This document shows, one piece after another, positions 24,216-33,402 of a stretch of 64,000 nt of DNA (within the stretch, counting starts at the first letter, position 1; each line of letters opens with the position of its first letter). Made by a program: the position numbers and the translations under genes. The notes beneath the pieces are model-generated. The model was not told the DNA's origin. It did not search any database and worked only from the letters and a program-made list of their open reading frames with translations. Source of the DNA: Oligosphaera ethanolica (lineage in GTDB: Bacteria; Verrucomicrobiota; Lentisphaeria; Oligosphaerales; Oligosphaeraceae); assembly GCF_030814695.1 (NCBI RefSeq), contig NZ_JAUSVL010000001.1, positions 2,392,227-2,456,226 on the forward strand, given 5' to 3'.

Positions 24216-27200
24216 GCTTCGATCATCGCAATCTCCTCCGGAGTCAGATGGTAAAGACGGTACACCACGGCGTTGATGGCCTGTTCGGCGGCCACGATCT
24301 CGGCGTCAAGGTCGGCGATTTCGGCGTCGATGGCGACAATGCGATCACGCAGGGCGCGGTCGGCAGTGACACGCACGTCGAGCAGCAGACGCAGGAGGCG
24401 TTTCCCATTGAAGGCTTCGGTGACATTTACGTCCCGGAGGGCATGCCGCCACTGGGCGGCGATAAAGGGCGTATCTGGTTTATCGTAGACTCGTAGCGCT
24501 TCGCTGCCGTTGACTGTCACCCGGATGTCGTCCGCAGTATTGACGATGTCCAAACGGGCTCCGGGTTGGAGAAGCGCATCAAGCTGATCCAGGTGCGCGT
24601 TGAGGACGTCTTCGTAGCGCGCTTTGGCCCACGCGGTCAACGCGCGGCCATTGAGGCCCGCTGGCGCGTCAGCATGTGCCCGCCACGCGGCAGGCGTCCT
24701 GACCTCCGCCCACAGCCAGTCCGGCCCTGGTGCTGGCGACATGGCCATGGTTTGCCCACTCTGCAATCGTTGCGCAAACGCCGCCACCAGGTCGCGCCGT
24801 TTTGTGTGCAGCTCATGCAAGCGCATGGCCATGCCACCGACCTGCTGCTGTTCCTCCTGCGTGGCCGCCGGTATCGGCAACGGCGCAATGAATTGCTTGT
24901 TGGCTGAACGATAGTCGTTCTGAAACGGCTTGGAAATACGACGCCAGACATAGTTGCACACAGGGCTGTTCAGTAGTGCGGCAAGATAAGGCAGTGAATC
25001 TCGTTGTGCGCAGAGGATGCCACCGACATCCACATTGTCAAGGTAGTACGCGCCGTCGATGTCCATGGCGCAAAACAGCCGATTGACTAGTCGGGGCACC
25101 ATGAGCTTCGGCAACTCATGCTTGTCGAGGTTTTTCGGGTAGACGTAAGCCCACCACTTGGTATTGTCATCCATCTTGCTACGTTCCCGTCCACGCAAGA
25201 CGGCCTCATGCGCACGGAGGTAGGCCCATCCTTTCGGGAAGCGCTCCGCCATTTCGGCGGCGGTGAAAAGGCGCGGGCCGGTTGCGGCGAGATTGTAGGG
25301 GAACAACAGCCAGGTATTCGTTTGAGGCGCCTGGTAGCGCTTTGTTTCCGCGCCCGACATGAGCGGTCGCATCAAGCCGTCTTCGATGAGAACCTCTTCG
25401 CCTGCCCGTGTCCGATACCGCCCTGGCGCAATACGAGCAAGGTGGTAGACGGCGTCGGCGCTGGTAATCAATCCTTGAAATATCTGGCGTGTGTTTGTCG
25501 GTTCATCCAGCTGCGTGCAAGAATTACTCAGTTTATCCAGCAACGCGCGTTCGGCGGTAGTGAGCAAGTTCCAGGCGCCGTCATCGGGGAGCGACTCATA
25601 GGGTGCGGCATCGGCGACGGCCCAATCAATTTTATCGATATTGCCATCGGGTGCGAAGGCGCAAGCGATGGCGTTTATCGGGCGCCCGCGGAAGAACTGG
25701 AGGGCGGTGTAGGTAATGGCCTCGTCGAAGACCTGGAAACTCTTGAAGTCCAGCCAGCGGTCGAGGCGCCCCGTCCGCCTGATCTTGGTGCGCAGAGCCC
25801 GGCCATATTCATTTACCATCCAGACATTGGGTGCGATGAAACCCATGCGCCCATCGGGTTTGAGCAATTCGACGCCCTTTTCGATGAATGGCAGATACAG
25901 GTCGAAATTGCCGGTGCGGGTGCTTTCGTAGAGCGGGCTGCCATCGGGGAGGTTGGCGGTCATGAGATACTCCGCGACATCTGGTTGGTAGCGGCGGAAG
26001 TGCTGCAGTTTCACATATGGCGGATTGCCGATGACGCAGTCGAAGCCGCCATCACGGAAAACGGTGGCGAAGGCATCCTGCCAGTCGAAGGCGTTGATGC
26101 GTTCGCGTTCATTCTCGTCGGCCTGCTCAAAGAGCGTCTCGTGCCGGGCGCGGTAGAACGCCGCGAAGTCGGGGCCGACCAGGCTGTTGCCGCAGCGGAT
26201 ATTATTGTCAAGTCCGCACAGTGGCTTGCCCGGGGTGGCCGTGTGCAGCCAGAGCGCCAGCTTGGTGATTTCCACCGACTCCGAGTTGATGTCCACGCCA
26301 TAGAGGTTGTTGGATAGGATTGAGCGGATCACCGTGTCCTGATCAAACAGCCCGGCCTCTCCATCGATGCGTTGTTCTGCTGCCACCACGCGGCGGTACT
26401 CGGCGGTCAGATAGTCAAGCGCCTGAATCAGGAATGCCCCCGAGCCGCAGGCCGGGTCCACAATGCGCAGGCGATTGAGGCGTTCGCGGTACTGCCTCAG
26501 GAACTCGCGGTGTGCGCCGGCAACCGGCGCGGTGCGGCGGCGATCTTTTTGGAAAGCGCGGTAGGCGGCGATGGCATCGTCAGTCAGTGGCGGTAGCTCG
26601 GCTTCTCCGAGTTCGGCCCGGATGTCCGCCATGCGCACGCCCAGGGTTTGTTCCACGATATAGCGAGTGACCCACTCAGGGGTGTAGTAGACACCGTCCG
26701 TCTTGCGTTTGGTCAGGCGATTGATGGACACGCGGTCGTCAGCGTCAGCCGCCATGATTTCCAATTCGGTGATAGACTGCTCAAAAATGCGGCCGAGCGT
26801 CGTCAGCCCGACCGTTTTCTCGCCAGAGGCGCTGGACAAACCGAAGTTATAGGCGCCGGAGAAATACAGGAGGGTGAGTGGGTGGTCCAGTATGGCTGCA
26901 GCCTGGCCCCTGGCGCAGAAGACCTTGGCGGGGACGCGCAAGCTGTCAAGCTCGGCATCCGGTTCGAACAGGCCGCCGTTAAAGCAGCCGATTTCGTGCT
27001 GGCCGAACTGGCCGCCCGTGCTCATGGCGCGAAACAGCTCGCGAAGCCTATCCCATGGTCCCGAACTGTCTGGATTGTAAAAACCGCTGTTGCTGTGTTC
27101 GGCGAGGATGTCACGCAGCAGCTCCGGCGGGTAGCGGAGCACCCGTCCCATGTCTTCGCAGAAAAGGATGAAGATGCAGCGGTCAAGTAATCGTTGGGTC

Positions 27201-28048
27201 AGGCGTACCAGTTTGCCACGCGTGCCTTGGAAGTCTGGATTCGCGGCGCAAATGCTCTCGTAGAGAAACTGACGGTACGCTTTGTATTCGCGGTAGAAAT
27301 TCTTCTCGATGTCCTGCTCGCGGGTCACTTGGTTCTGGAGTATCTGCGCCAGTCGGCAGGGGCTGCGTTCGGCCAGTAGGAAATCGGGGCGGAACAGCCG
27401 CCAGAACAGGAAGCGACGAAAAGCGGCCAGGTCGCTGTCTGTGCACAGATCGGGATCAAGCGGCGATCCGCCGCCTGAAACCATAAAACGCTGGTACTGC
27501 CCCGCATGACCCGGCAGACGCGTGTAGAGCCGAAACTCGTTCATGTCAGTGACGATGGCCCACGTCGGCTCGACCGGGGATGCCACCCCACGGGCCTGCC
27601 AGGAAGAAATCAGGTAATCCGAGCACTGCTGTACCGGTGAACGCGTGCTGCCCTTGCGCGCCTGGGGATTGTCAAGCCCAGAACGGACATCCTTGAATTC
27701 GCAGAGTACCTGGGGTACGGCAGGCCCCGTACCACCAAAATTTCCCAGAGCCAGATCCGCAAAGCCGGTATTGCCCCGCTGCCCCCCGCCCTCGACGGGA
27801 TATTGCGGACGACAGCTGTAGTTGGCCGTCTCGTGAGAAGCGCCCTGCATGTTATAGCCCCACGTTTCGACAAAAAAACGGCCGATGAAGGCCGCCTCGG
27901 ACTCGCGTTCGTTGAGTATCTCACGGCCAGCCCAGGCCTTCAGGCGATCGAATAGCGCAGTGGCCTCGGCGCTGCCTCTGAACTGCTCGAACTCGCCCCA
28001 CAGCTGATTGCGCAGAACCGCCTCGTCAAACAATGGCTGCACATGCAT
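24200..28048 (-). CDS. Type IIG restriction-modification enzyme (fused endonuclease-adenine methyltransferase)
   Basis: Single 1282-residue polypeptide of the Eco57I/MmeI-like class that both cuts and N6-methylates DNA. The N-terminal nuclease region has GFADLALGNF and QVLCEFKDV near residue 116, a D-(E)xK pattern. The methyltransferase core has motif I VDPACGSGAFLIQALDYL (about residue 530), YGVDINSESVEITKLALWL, and motif IV CVIGNPPYVK near residue 674. A TaqI-like target-recognition region follows (about 900-1130) with NYVWRRISKPFQNDYRSANKQFI. RBS AGGAG lies six bases before the ATG. Its final codons GADT-stop are encoded by a family D' repeat unit, so the natural C-terminus may have been altered. 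No separate partner gene is present. Confidence 0.88.
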   Translation of the reverse strand: MHVQPLFDEAVLRNQLWGEFEQFRGSAEATALFDRLKAWAGREILNERESEAAFIGRFFVETWGYNMQGASHETANYSCRPQYPVEGGGQRGNTGFADLALGNFGGTGPAVPQVLCEFKDVRSGLDNPQARKGSTRSPVQQCSDYLISSWQARGVASPVEPTWAIVTDMNEFRLYTRLPGHAGQYQRFMVSGGGSPLDPDLCTDSDLAAFRRFLFWRLFRPDFLLAERSPCRLAQILQNQVTREQDIEKNFYREYKAYRQFLYESICAANPDFQGTRGKLVRLTQRLLDRCIFILFCEDMGRVLRYPPELLRDILAEHSNSGFYNPDSSGPWDRLRELFRAMSTGGQFGQHEIGCFNGGLFEPDAELDSLRVPAKVFCARGQAAAILDHPLTLLYFSGAYNFGLSSASGEKTVGLTTLGRIFEQSITELEIMAADADDRVSINRLTKRKTDGVYYTPEWVTRYIVEQTLGVRMADIRAELGEAELPPLTDDAIAAYRAFQKDRRRTAPVAGAHREFLRQYRERLNRLRIVDPACGSGAFLIQALDYLTAEYRRVVAAEQRIDGEAGLFDQDTVIRSILSNNLYGVDINSESVEITKLALWLHTATPGKPLCGLDNNIRCGNSLVGPDFAAFYRARHETLFEQADENERERINAFDWQDAFATVFRDGGFDCVIGNPPYVKLQHFRRYQPDVAEYLMTANLPDGSPLYESTRTGNFDLYLPFIEKGVELLKPDGRMGFIAPNVWMVNEYGRALRTKIRRTGRLDRWLDFKSFQVFDEAITYTALQFFRGRPINAIACAFAPDGNIDKIDWAVADAAPYESLPDDGAWNLLTTAERALLDKLSNSCTQLDEPTNTRQIFQGLITSADAVYHLARIAPGRYRTRAGEEVLIEDGLMRPLMSGAETKRYQAPQTNTWLLFPYNLAATGPRLFTAAEMAERFPKGWAYLRAHEAVLRGRERSKMDDNTKWWAYVYPKNLDKHELPKLMVPRLVNRLFCAMDIDGAYYLDNVDVGGILCAQRDSLPYLAALLNSPVCNYVWRRISKPFQNDYRSANKQFIAPLPIPAATQEEQQQVGGMAMRLHELHTKRRDLVAAFAQRLQSGQTMAMSPAPGPDWLWAEVRTPAAWRAHADAPAGLNGRALTAWAKARYEDVLNAHLDQLDALLQPGARLDIVNTADDIRVTVNGSEALRVYDKPDTPFIAAQWRHALRDVNVTEAFNGKRLLRLLLDVRVTADRALRDRIVAIDAEIADLDAEIVAAEQAINAVVYRLYHLTPEEIAMIEAGADT

Positions 28049-28436
28049 GAAAAACTCCTATGTCACTTATCCGTGAATTCCAAATCAAGCACTTTGTTCT
28101 TCCCGCCATTGCCGGCAAGCTGGCAACATTCACTGCAGGCCCCCACATCGCCCCCACAGAAATTTTTCAAGGCTATAGCGTCACGCAAGGCCAAGCTTGG
28201 CAAAACACCTGACGTATTCCGAAGGCAACAAACACCTTTTGCTGCACCATGCTTGCGCCCCACCCTTGCGCTCTGCCGGTGATACCCGAAATCGGGTGCT
28301 TTCTTACACGGCGGGCCCTCTGCTTCGCGTGATGTCCCTAAGCTAATCTGGCCATCCACGGATGCAATTTCCTCGCCGCGTTTTTCCAGACTGTTGCCTG
28401 ACTGCCTGAACCCGGGCGTCTCGTCGCGCGCATGTT

Positions 28437-28545
28437 TTCCGGCCGCGGTGCGGGCTTTCAGCCCGCGCCGTCGCATGGGGTTAGCAAGCGTCTCGTCGCT
28501 GCGCGTGTATTTCGGCCGTGGTGCGGGCTTTCAGCCCGCCTGGAG
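28437..28545. repeat. Repeat family E, copy 1
   Basis: GGTGCGGGCTTTCAGCCCGC occurs twice about 70 bases apart with CGTCTCGTCGC between. Parts recur at 35740-35880 and, reversed, at 45416-45440. Bases 28049-28436 upstream hold a 137-codon minus-strand frame without recognisable features and nothing else identified. Confidence 0.65.
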
Positions 28546-28561
28546 TTTGGCCAAACTCGAC

Positions 28562-28656
28562 ATTGCGCCGTAGGCGCTTAACCATGCTTAACCCCAGGCT
28601 TTAGCCTGGGGGAATGGCTCCCTCCCGGAATCAGTGCCTCGTAGAGGCACTACTTT
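28562..28656 (+). repeat. Repeat family A, copy 3
   Basis: GCGCCGTAGGCGC, the CCCCAGGC/GCCTGGGG hairpin and GTGCCTCGTAGAGGCAC in the same order as copy 2 at 13248. Confidence 0.75.
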
Positions 28657-28681
28657 GCCTGACTTTCGCCAAGGACTCTGA

Positions 28682-28960
28682 AAAATGGTAATCGGTCAGT
28701 AAACACCCCGATTGGGCAAACACCGGGGACAATTTGCAGGAAACCCACAGCCCGCCGCCGCCCAGCCATGACACATGGGTGGCTAACCAGGCAGCGGATT
28801 TCATAGGAGCAATGCTCTTCACATAGCATGCGGCAATCGCCGGCGATGAGTTGATTGGTAACCATGCACAAGATCATTCGCCGAGGTTTTGAGCACCGAA
28901 GGTGCGCCCTAAGATAGCCCAGGGCAAGCGCCCGCAGGGCGCGTCGCCCTGGGTAAGGTG
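28682..28960 (-). repeat. Repeat family B, copy 4, joined to a partial R1 block
   Basis: Begins GGTAATCGGTCAGTAAACAC and runs through the family B sequence in reverse to GAGTTGATTGGTAACC near 28865. After GATCATTCGCCGAGGTTTTG it continues with a CCCAGGGC/GCCCTGGG hairpin of R1 type (to 28960). The same composite occurs at 39238-39500. Confidence 0.7.
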
Positions 28961-29003
28961 CCCCATCCCAAAAGAGCCCTGAAGATGGTATGCTTTTGTC
29001 AAC

Positions 29004-30140
29004 TCAATCAGCGTCATTTTCGGGTGAAAAACTCCTTTTTTTTCTTTCCCGCTTAATCCGACGTTTGGTTGTTGCCGGTGCTTCATAGGGAACCAACTTC
29101 TTGCTTGAAGGCTGATACTCCTTGTAATTTTCCGTGCCGCATAGCACCGACCAGCAGATCATCAGCAACTTGCGCATGACGGCGCAGCGCTTCTGCATGG
29201 GGGTAAGATTCGTCAAACGCTTGGACAATGCATCCAAGATGGGTATTCTCGCCTGGGCGGTGAGGGTGGCCATGTAGAGCATCTGCCTTATGACCGGCGC
29301 TCCTTGCTTGGACAAGCGGGTGGATTTCACAGACGTGCCGGAACACTTGTTCTTCGGGTTCATGCCGGCAAAGCTCACGACCTGCCGGATGTTTTGGAAA
29401 CGGTCTTCCGGCCCGTATTCGGCGATGAGAGTAGCCGCTATGATCATTCCTATCCCGGGAATCGAATCCAGCTTGGTGACGCGTTCCTGCAGGGCGGCGT
29501 GGCTCCGCAGGTATTCCCTTATTTTCACCACGAGACAGTCCAGTTGTTCTTCCACGCTCTTCAACAGATTTTGAAAGATCTGACGTTCGCCCGGATCATC
29601 CAGGTTCGTCAGCTGATTCTTGAGTATCGTGCTTATTTTGGTCAAACTGGCATTCATTCTGGTTAAACGCTTGAGCCCCGCGTAGTCTGCCGGCATTTCA
29701 TACATGGCGTCCGGCTTTTGCGTGGTACCCAACCTCGCCAGGCATTGGGCGTCCAGCTTGTCCGTCTTGCTTTCGATATCGTTGAACTTCTTGAAGGCAG
29801 GCACTTTGGCTGGATTGATGAGCGCAATATAACTATCGGGCTTCGCCGCCTTTAACTGTTTGATCAGACGGTATGAATAACATCCCGTCGATTCCATCAC
29901 CAGCCGGTACACAACCTTGCGCTGCGGATGCAACCGTTCCTCAATATGCTTTCGATTCGCCTTCAACCAGGAGAAGAAATCTTTCACGCCTTCACGCGTG
30001 TTGGTGATGTGCTTGACCGCCAGGGAGGTCAACCCCTTGTTCCTGTTCAATTCCTGGTTATCGTCAAGCCAGTCTATGGCGCAGACGGTATCTTTTTTGC
30101 CGACATCAAGACCGACCCAGATTATATGTTCGCTAAGCAT
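29004..30140 (-). CDS. IS110-family transposase (DEDD recombinase)
   Basis: 378-residue RNA-guided recombinase. The N-terminal RuvC-like DEDD domain shows GLDVGKKDTVCAI (first Asp at residue 12), VMESTGCYSYRL and SKTDKLDAQCLARL. The C-terminal transposase-20 domain shows LDSIPGIGMIIAATLIAEYG and FAGMNPKNKCSGTS with the usual Ser nucleophile region. A Lys/Arg-rich tail ends the protein. Length and domain order are complete, so the element may be active. The 5' non-coding region is the expected place for its guide RNA in the IS110 subgroup. Confidence 0.93.
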   Translation of the reverse strand: MLSEHIIWVGLDVGKKDTVCAIDWLDDNQELNRNKGLTSLAVKHITNTREGVKDFFSWLKANRKHIEERLHPQRKVVYRLVMESTGCYSYRLIKQLKAAKPDSYIALINPAKVPAFKKFNDIESKTDKLDAQCLARLGTTQKPDAMYEMPADYAGLKRLTRMNASLTKISTILKNQLTNLDDPGERQIFQNLLKSVEEQLDCLVVKIREYLRSHAALQERVTKLDSIPGIGMIIAATLIAEYGPEDRFQNIRQVVSFAGMNPKNKCSGTSVKSTRLSKQGAPVIRQMLYMATLTAQARIPILDALSKRLTNLTPMQKRCAVMRKLLMICWSVLCGTENYKEYQPSSKKLVPYEAPATTKRRIKRERKKRSFSPENDAD

Positions 30141-30149
30141 GGCTTACTT

Positions 30150-30357
30150 CTCCGCTTGCTGCTATAGTGTTGGAAGTGTGCGTGCAAGGCCAACCTTGTC
30201 TATGCGGGGAGTTTCCCCAAAGATGGTGAATACGGCCATTATTGCACTGCACGGTAACGGTCGTGCCGCCTAATCTTCAGGCTGAGGAACTGAATAGTTA
30301 CTCATGGGCCACAGGCAGGCACGGCCGTGCTTTTTTGTGTGCGAAACACAAAAAAGC
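30150..30357 (-). ncRNA. Candidate bridge RNA region upstream of the IS110 transposase
   Basis: Read on the minus strand, this leader contains a run of hairpins: GCTTTTTTGTGT paired with ACACAAAAAAGC around TTCGC (30357-30329), the palindrome GCACGGCCGTGC (30330-30319), GCACG/CGTGC near 30250, GGGGAAACTCCCC near 30210 and CAAGGTTGGCCTTG near 30190. Bridge RNAs of IS110-type elements are encoded in this position. The target- and donor-pairing loops were not assigned. Confidence 0.35.
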
Positions 30358-30386
30358 GCCTGATAACACGACTCCAAAGGCGGAAC

Positions 30387-30416
30387 AGAAGAGAAGAGAA
30401 GAGAAGAGAAGAGAAG
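30387..30416. repeat. AGAAG microsatellite
   Basis: About six tandem copies of a 5-base AGAAG unit. Bases 30418-30616 around it hold no gene; the region may be the right flank of the IS110 element. Confidence 0.8.
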
Positions 30417-30616
30417 ACAACATACACCGGAAAAAAGAAAGAGGTACCACAACCTTCAGGACGCATAGAGACTATGCATAGGGCGCCTCGTGGATAACCT
30501 CTTTGATACTTATACGTAGCCATTTGCCGCTCCTTGTTACTTGGTTCTCCCAAGAGAATTACGGGGAAAATCGCAGTGGCTATCGACACACAGGTGTCAA
30601 TGACGCCACTATACAA

Positions 30617-30794
30617 GGGGCGGCTTAAAAGACCTGCGACGAATGGTCACAGCGCAAAATTGCCGCAGCAATTAATGAGTTCCATTGCCTCTTTGGCCCC
30701 AGTCAGCTTCGCCGACTGGGGCCAAAGAGGCTGAGGAACACGAGCGTAGTCGCCGTTGTACCCAGGGCGGCGCGCGCCTTCGGCGCCGCTTGCC
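30617..30794 (+). repeat. Repeat family R1, copy e, 5' part interrupted by a group II intron
   Basis: Starts GGGGCGGCTTAAAAGACCTG like copy a, contains the CTTTGGCCCCAGTC/GACTGGGGCCAAAG hairpin, and reaches the second hairpin as far as GGCGCCGCTTGCC. It then stops at the intron start. The remainder, CTGGGCTATCATATTTCGCG onward, resumes at 32725-32772. Confidence 0.85.
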
Positions 30795-32724
30795 GTGTGC
30801 CCGGCATGGGCGAGAACGATCCCCCACTCCCATAAAATCTGCGGATTAGAGGAGGCTTGGGGACTCATTGAGTGACAACAAGAGTAGCGAAAGGCAAGTA
30901 GGCGCCCGCGAGGGCGTCAGGCGAAAGAAGCCCTGGCAACGGCACGACCGCAGGGATACGAACGGACAGTGAGGCATAGCGTGGGCGATGAGCGTGCGGC
31001 TAAACGCGAAATCCAACAGTCACCGAAAGACACGCAGTGTAGAGTCCGGCGGCACGGGCCAATTACGTTCTCGCACCTTACCCGGGGAGATCTCCAGCGT
31101 GAGAGCGCTGGAGAAGTCAGCAGAGGCCATAGTAGCGTAGAAGCTGTTGAAAGGCAGTGGAGCGAAGGGCCGAAGAACAGGAAACGCAACGATGGACAAA
31201 CTCGCCAAGGAAGCGAATAAGGAAGACGCAACCACTGAAACGGCTGGGACGACTGGCTGGGACGGCGGGCCGGTGACGGTGAAGCAATGGATGTGTGAAG
31301 CCAACACGGGTATCAACCGTAGTTTTCGAGGCGGAGAATGAACATGTCAGACGTGCGTAACGAACCAAACCAAGCAACAGTACCAGGCCCGAGCCTGGAG
31401 GAGGTGTTGAACAACGAGAACGTATGGGCGGCGTGGAAGGCGGTCAAAGCCAACGACGGCGCGCCCGGAGTCGATGGGATGGATGTGCAGAAGACTGCCG
31501 AACACCTGCGGAAACATGGTCAGGAGATATGGGAAAAGGTCCGACAAGGGACATACATTCCGGGAGCCATCCTGGCTGTGGAAATACCAAAGGCGAACGG
31601 CGGTACGCGCAAACTAGGCATTCCCAACGTACAGGATCGACTGATCCAACAGGCACTTCACCAAGTGCTGAGCTTACGGTGGGAACCTCTTTTCAGCAAC
31701 AGCAGCTACGGCTTCCGGCCCAATCGGAGCGCGCATGACGCGATTCGCCGGGCACAGGAGATCGTCATGTCAGGACGGATTTGGGTGGTGGACATCGACT
31801 TGAAGAGCTTCTTCGACGAAGTCAACCACGACATCCTGATGCGAGAGCTGCGCAAAGAGGTTACCGACAAACGAATACTGAAGCTGATCGGCCGATACCT
31901 GACTGCCCCGATGGTTGAAAAAGACGGCACTCGAACCAAGCGAACGAAAGGCGTGCCGCAAGGCGGCCCTCTGTCGCCACTGCTGGCGAACATCTATCTG
32001 ACCCCGTTGGACCAAGAACTGGAGAAGCGGCAGCTGCCGTTTACCCGATACGCGGACGACGTGGCCATCTATGCCGGAAGCCGCCGCGCGGCCGAACGCA
32101 TTCTGTCAGATATTGTCGAATGGATCGAGACGAAGTTGAAGATCCCTGTCAATCGGGACAAGAGCAAAAGCGGGAAAAGTGATGACACGGCCTACCTAGG
32201 AGTTACCATACATTCCGATGGCAAGATGGAAGTGGAGACCAAACGGCTTGAGCGCATGAAGGCCGAGGTCCGCAGGCTGTGGGACGCCAGGCAGAACCTG
32301 ACGAGCGAACAGCTGCGAGGCCAATGGCGGAAATACGCCACGGGCTGGTGGAACTATTTCCAAATCGCCACGCAAAGACGCAACGTCGCCGATACGGCGG
32401 GCTGGATAAGGAGGCACATCAGAAAGTGCTTCTGGATACGCTGGCACTCAGACGCCGGTCGAAGAAAGGCGTTGATTGCACTCGGAATAACGGGAAAGAT
32501 GCTACAATGGGCAAAAACATCACGAGGAGCCTGGTGCATGGCGAAATCACAGCTGATGCATACGGCGCTGAGCAACAAAACCATGGACAAATACGGTCTC
32601 ATTGTGCCTTGGAGCGTTTAACCGGTCATAAAAGAACCGGTGCTGTTCAACCGCCGGATGCGGAAAACCGCATGTCCGGTGGTGTGGAAGGGCGCGGGGC
32701 GCAATCCCCGTTGCCCCATCCGAT
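30795..32724 (+). mobile_element. Group II intron, complete, inserted in the stem of an R1 hairpin
   Basis: A 1930-base retroelement. The 5' end GTGTGCCCGGCATGGG fits the GUGYG consensus. Domain V is at 32653-32681: CCGGA-TGCGG-AAAA-CCGCA-TG-TCCGG with the two-base bulge. A domain VI-like stem GGGCGCGGGG/TCCCCGTTGCCC follows, and the intron ends CCGAT. Removing it restores GCTTGCC|CTGGGCTAT, exactly the uninterrupted R1 sequence seen at 4030 and 39695, so the boundaries are precise. The encoded protein lies in domain IV. Confidence 0.9.
31344..32621 (+). CDS. ltrA: Group II intron reverse transcriptase/maturase
   Basis: 425-residue intron-encoded protein that helps splicing and drives retrohoming. 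RT blocks: NDGAPGVDGMD, PKANGGTRKLGIPNVQDR, YGFRPNRSAHDAI, VVDIDLKSFFDEVNHD, GVPQGGPLSPLLANIYL and the catalytic FTRYADDVAIY (YADD at 236-239). The C-terminal GIIM maturase region follows (RRLWDARQNL to WWNYFQIATQ). There is no HNH endonuclease, so it belongs to an endonuclease-lacking class. Start 31344 is seven bases after GGAG; an ATG at 31338 is too close. Confidence 0.95.
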   Translation: MSDVRNEPNQATVPGPSLEEVLNNENVWAAWKAVKANDGAPGVDGMDVQKTAEHLRKHGQEIWEKVRQGTYIPGAILAVEIPKANGGTRKLGIPNVQDRLIQQALHQVLSLRWEPLFSNSSYGFRPNRSAHDAIRRAQEIVMSGRIWVVDIDLKSFFDEVNHDILMRELRKEVTDKRILKLIGRYLTAPMVEKDGTRTKRTKGVPQGGPLSPLLANIYLTPLDQELEKRQLPFTRYADDVAIYAGSRRAAERILSDIVEWIETKLKIPVNRDKSKSGKSDDTAYLGVTIHSDGKMEVETKRLERMKAEVRRLWDARQNLTSEQLRGQWRKYATGWWNYFQIATQRRNVADTAGWIRRHIRKCFWIRWHSDAGRRKALIALGITGKMLQWAKTSRGAWCMAKSQLMHTALSNKTMDKYGLIVPWSV

Positions 32725-32772
32725 CTGGGCTATCATATTTCGCGCTTTCAGCGCTTCTGCCGCTTCGCGGCG
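32725..32772 (+). repeat. Repeat family R1, copy e, 3' part
   Basis: CTGGGCTATCATATTTCGCG followed by CTTTCAGCGCTTCTGCCGCT completes the R1 copy begun at 30617. Bases 32773-33029 show only a GGGCGTCTCGCCC palindrome near 32930 and no gene. Confidence 0.85.
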
Positions 32773-33029
32773 AGGGAAATGCTGGCTGGTGTCAAGGCAT
32801 TACATCAAAGAGCGTTTGCCCTGCAAAGTGTAAACGTAATTTGTGAACGACTCCATAGGTTGCTTGGAAGTCCAAGGCCCAGCCTGCACCCTCGCATCGC
32901 CTGTCTCCCGGTCGTGGAGTGGGCGTCTCGCCCACTCCAGCGAGACGGCTTATTTCCCCGTCCTCGCCAGCCACGCCGACCGTAGCGCGCCCATGCCGCC
33001 GCCGTCCCGGCGGCTCTTTTTTGCTGCGC

Positions 33030-33180
33030 TGCTGGGGCGAGGACTCACGGACTCATGAGGCATGGTCCCATGGATTGGACCGTGGGGACTTTCTGGACCC
33101 TGGGGAATGACTCCCGACGCATTGGACTGATTGGGGACTGGTTGGACACTTGGGACTCCTTGGCGCGCCGTCGTCCCGGC
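33030..33180 (+). repeat. Repeat family C, copy 2
   Basis: GGGGCGAGGACTCACGGACT, GAGGCATGGTCCCATGG, GATTGGACCGTGGGGACTTT and GGACTGATTGGGGACTGG, matching copies at 22225 and 39940. Flanked by GCCGTCCCGGCGGC palindromes. Confidence 0.7.
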
Positions 33181-33402
33181 GGCGTCTGCGGATAGAAAAG
33201 TCGTGGCTTTTTGCGGGATGGCATTTGCGCGGAGGGGGATAGTCGTTCACAGTAAGGGCTTTGCACGATAAGGTCAGAAATGCGGTTATTTCGAGGGAGC
33301 GACGAGCTGTGGACGATAAACAATCACCTGCTGACCATCTTGATTACCAGCCGACCATGAGAGCGGCCGGGGCCCGGCAGCCGGCGCCCGGCGGCGCGGG
33401 GA

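Larger units (their letters stand above)
28981..30480 (-). mobile_element. IS110-family insertion element (ends approximate)
   Basis: Contains the DEDD transposase at 29004-30140 and a structured non-coding stretch upstream of it. The left boundary is suggested by comparison with the related composite at 39437: both read GAGCCCTG and then diverge at about 28980. The right boundary could not be fixed; it may lie anywhere from about 30360 to 30612. IS110 elements lack long terminal inverted repeats, which fits what is seen. Confidence 0.6.

Noticed and set aside
23715..24276. A 139-codon plus-strand frame reading CVRPFFLTRRREGAK-type repeats
   Set aside because: The peptide repeats exactly follow the D' DNA repeats; the same peptides appear in different frames. 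Not a gene.
28063..28476. A 137-codon minus-strand frame with several Cys residues
   Set aside because: No ribosome site, overlap with family E repeats, and no recognised domain. A decayed gene cannot be excluded.
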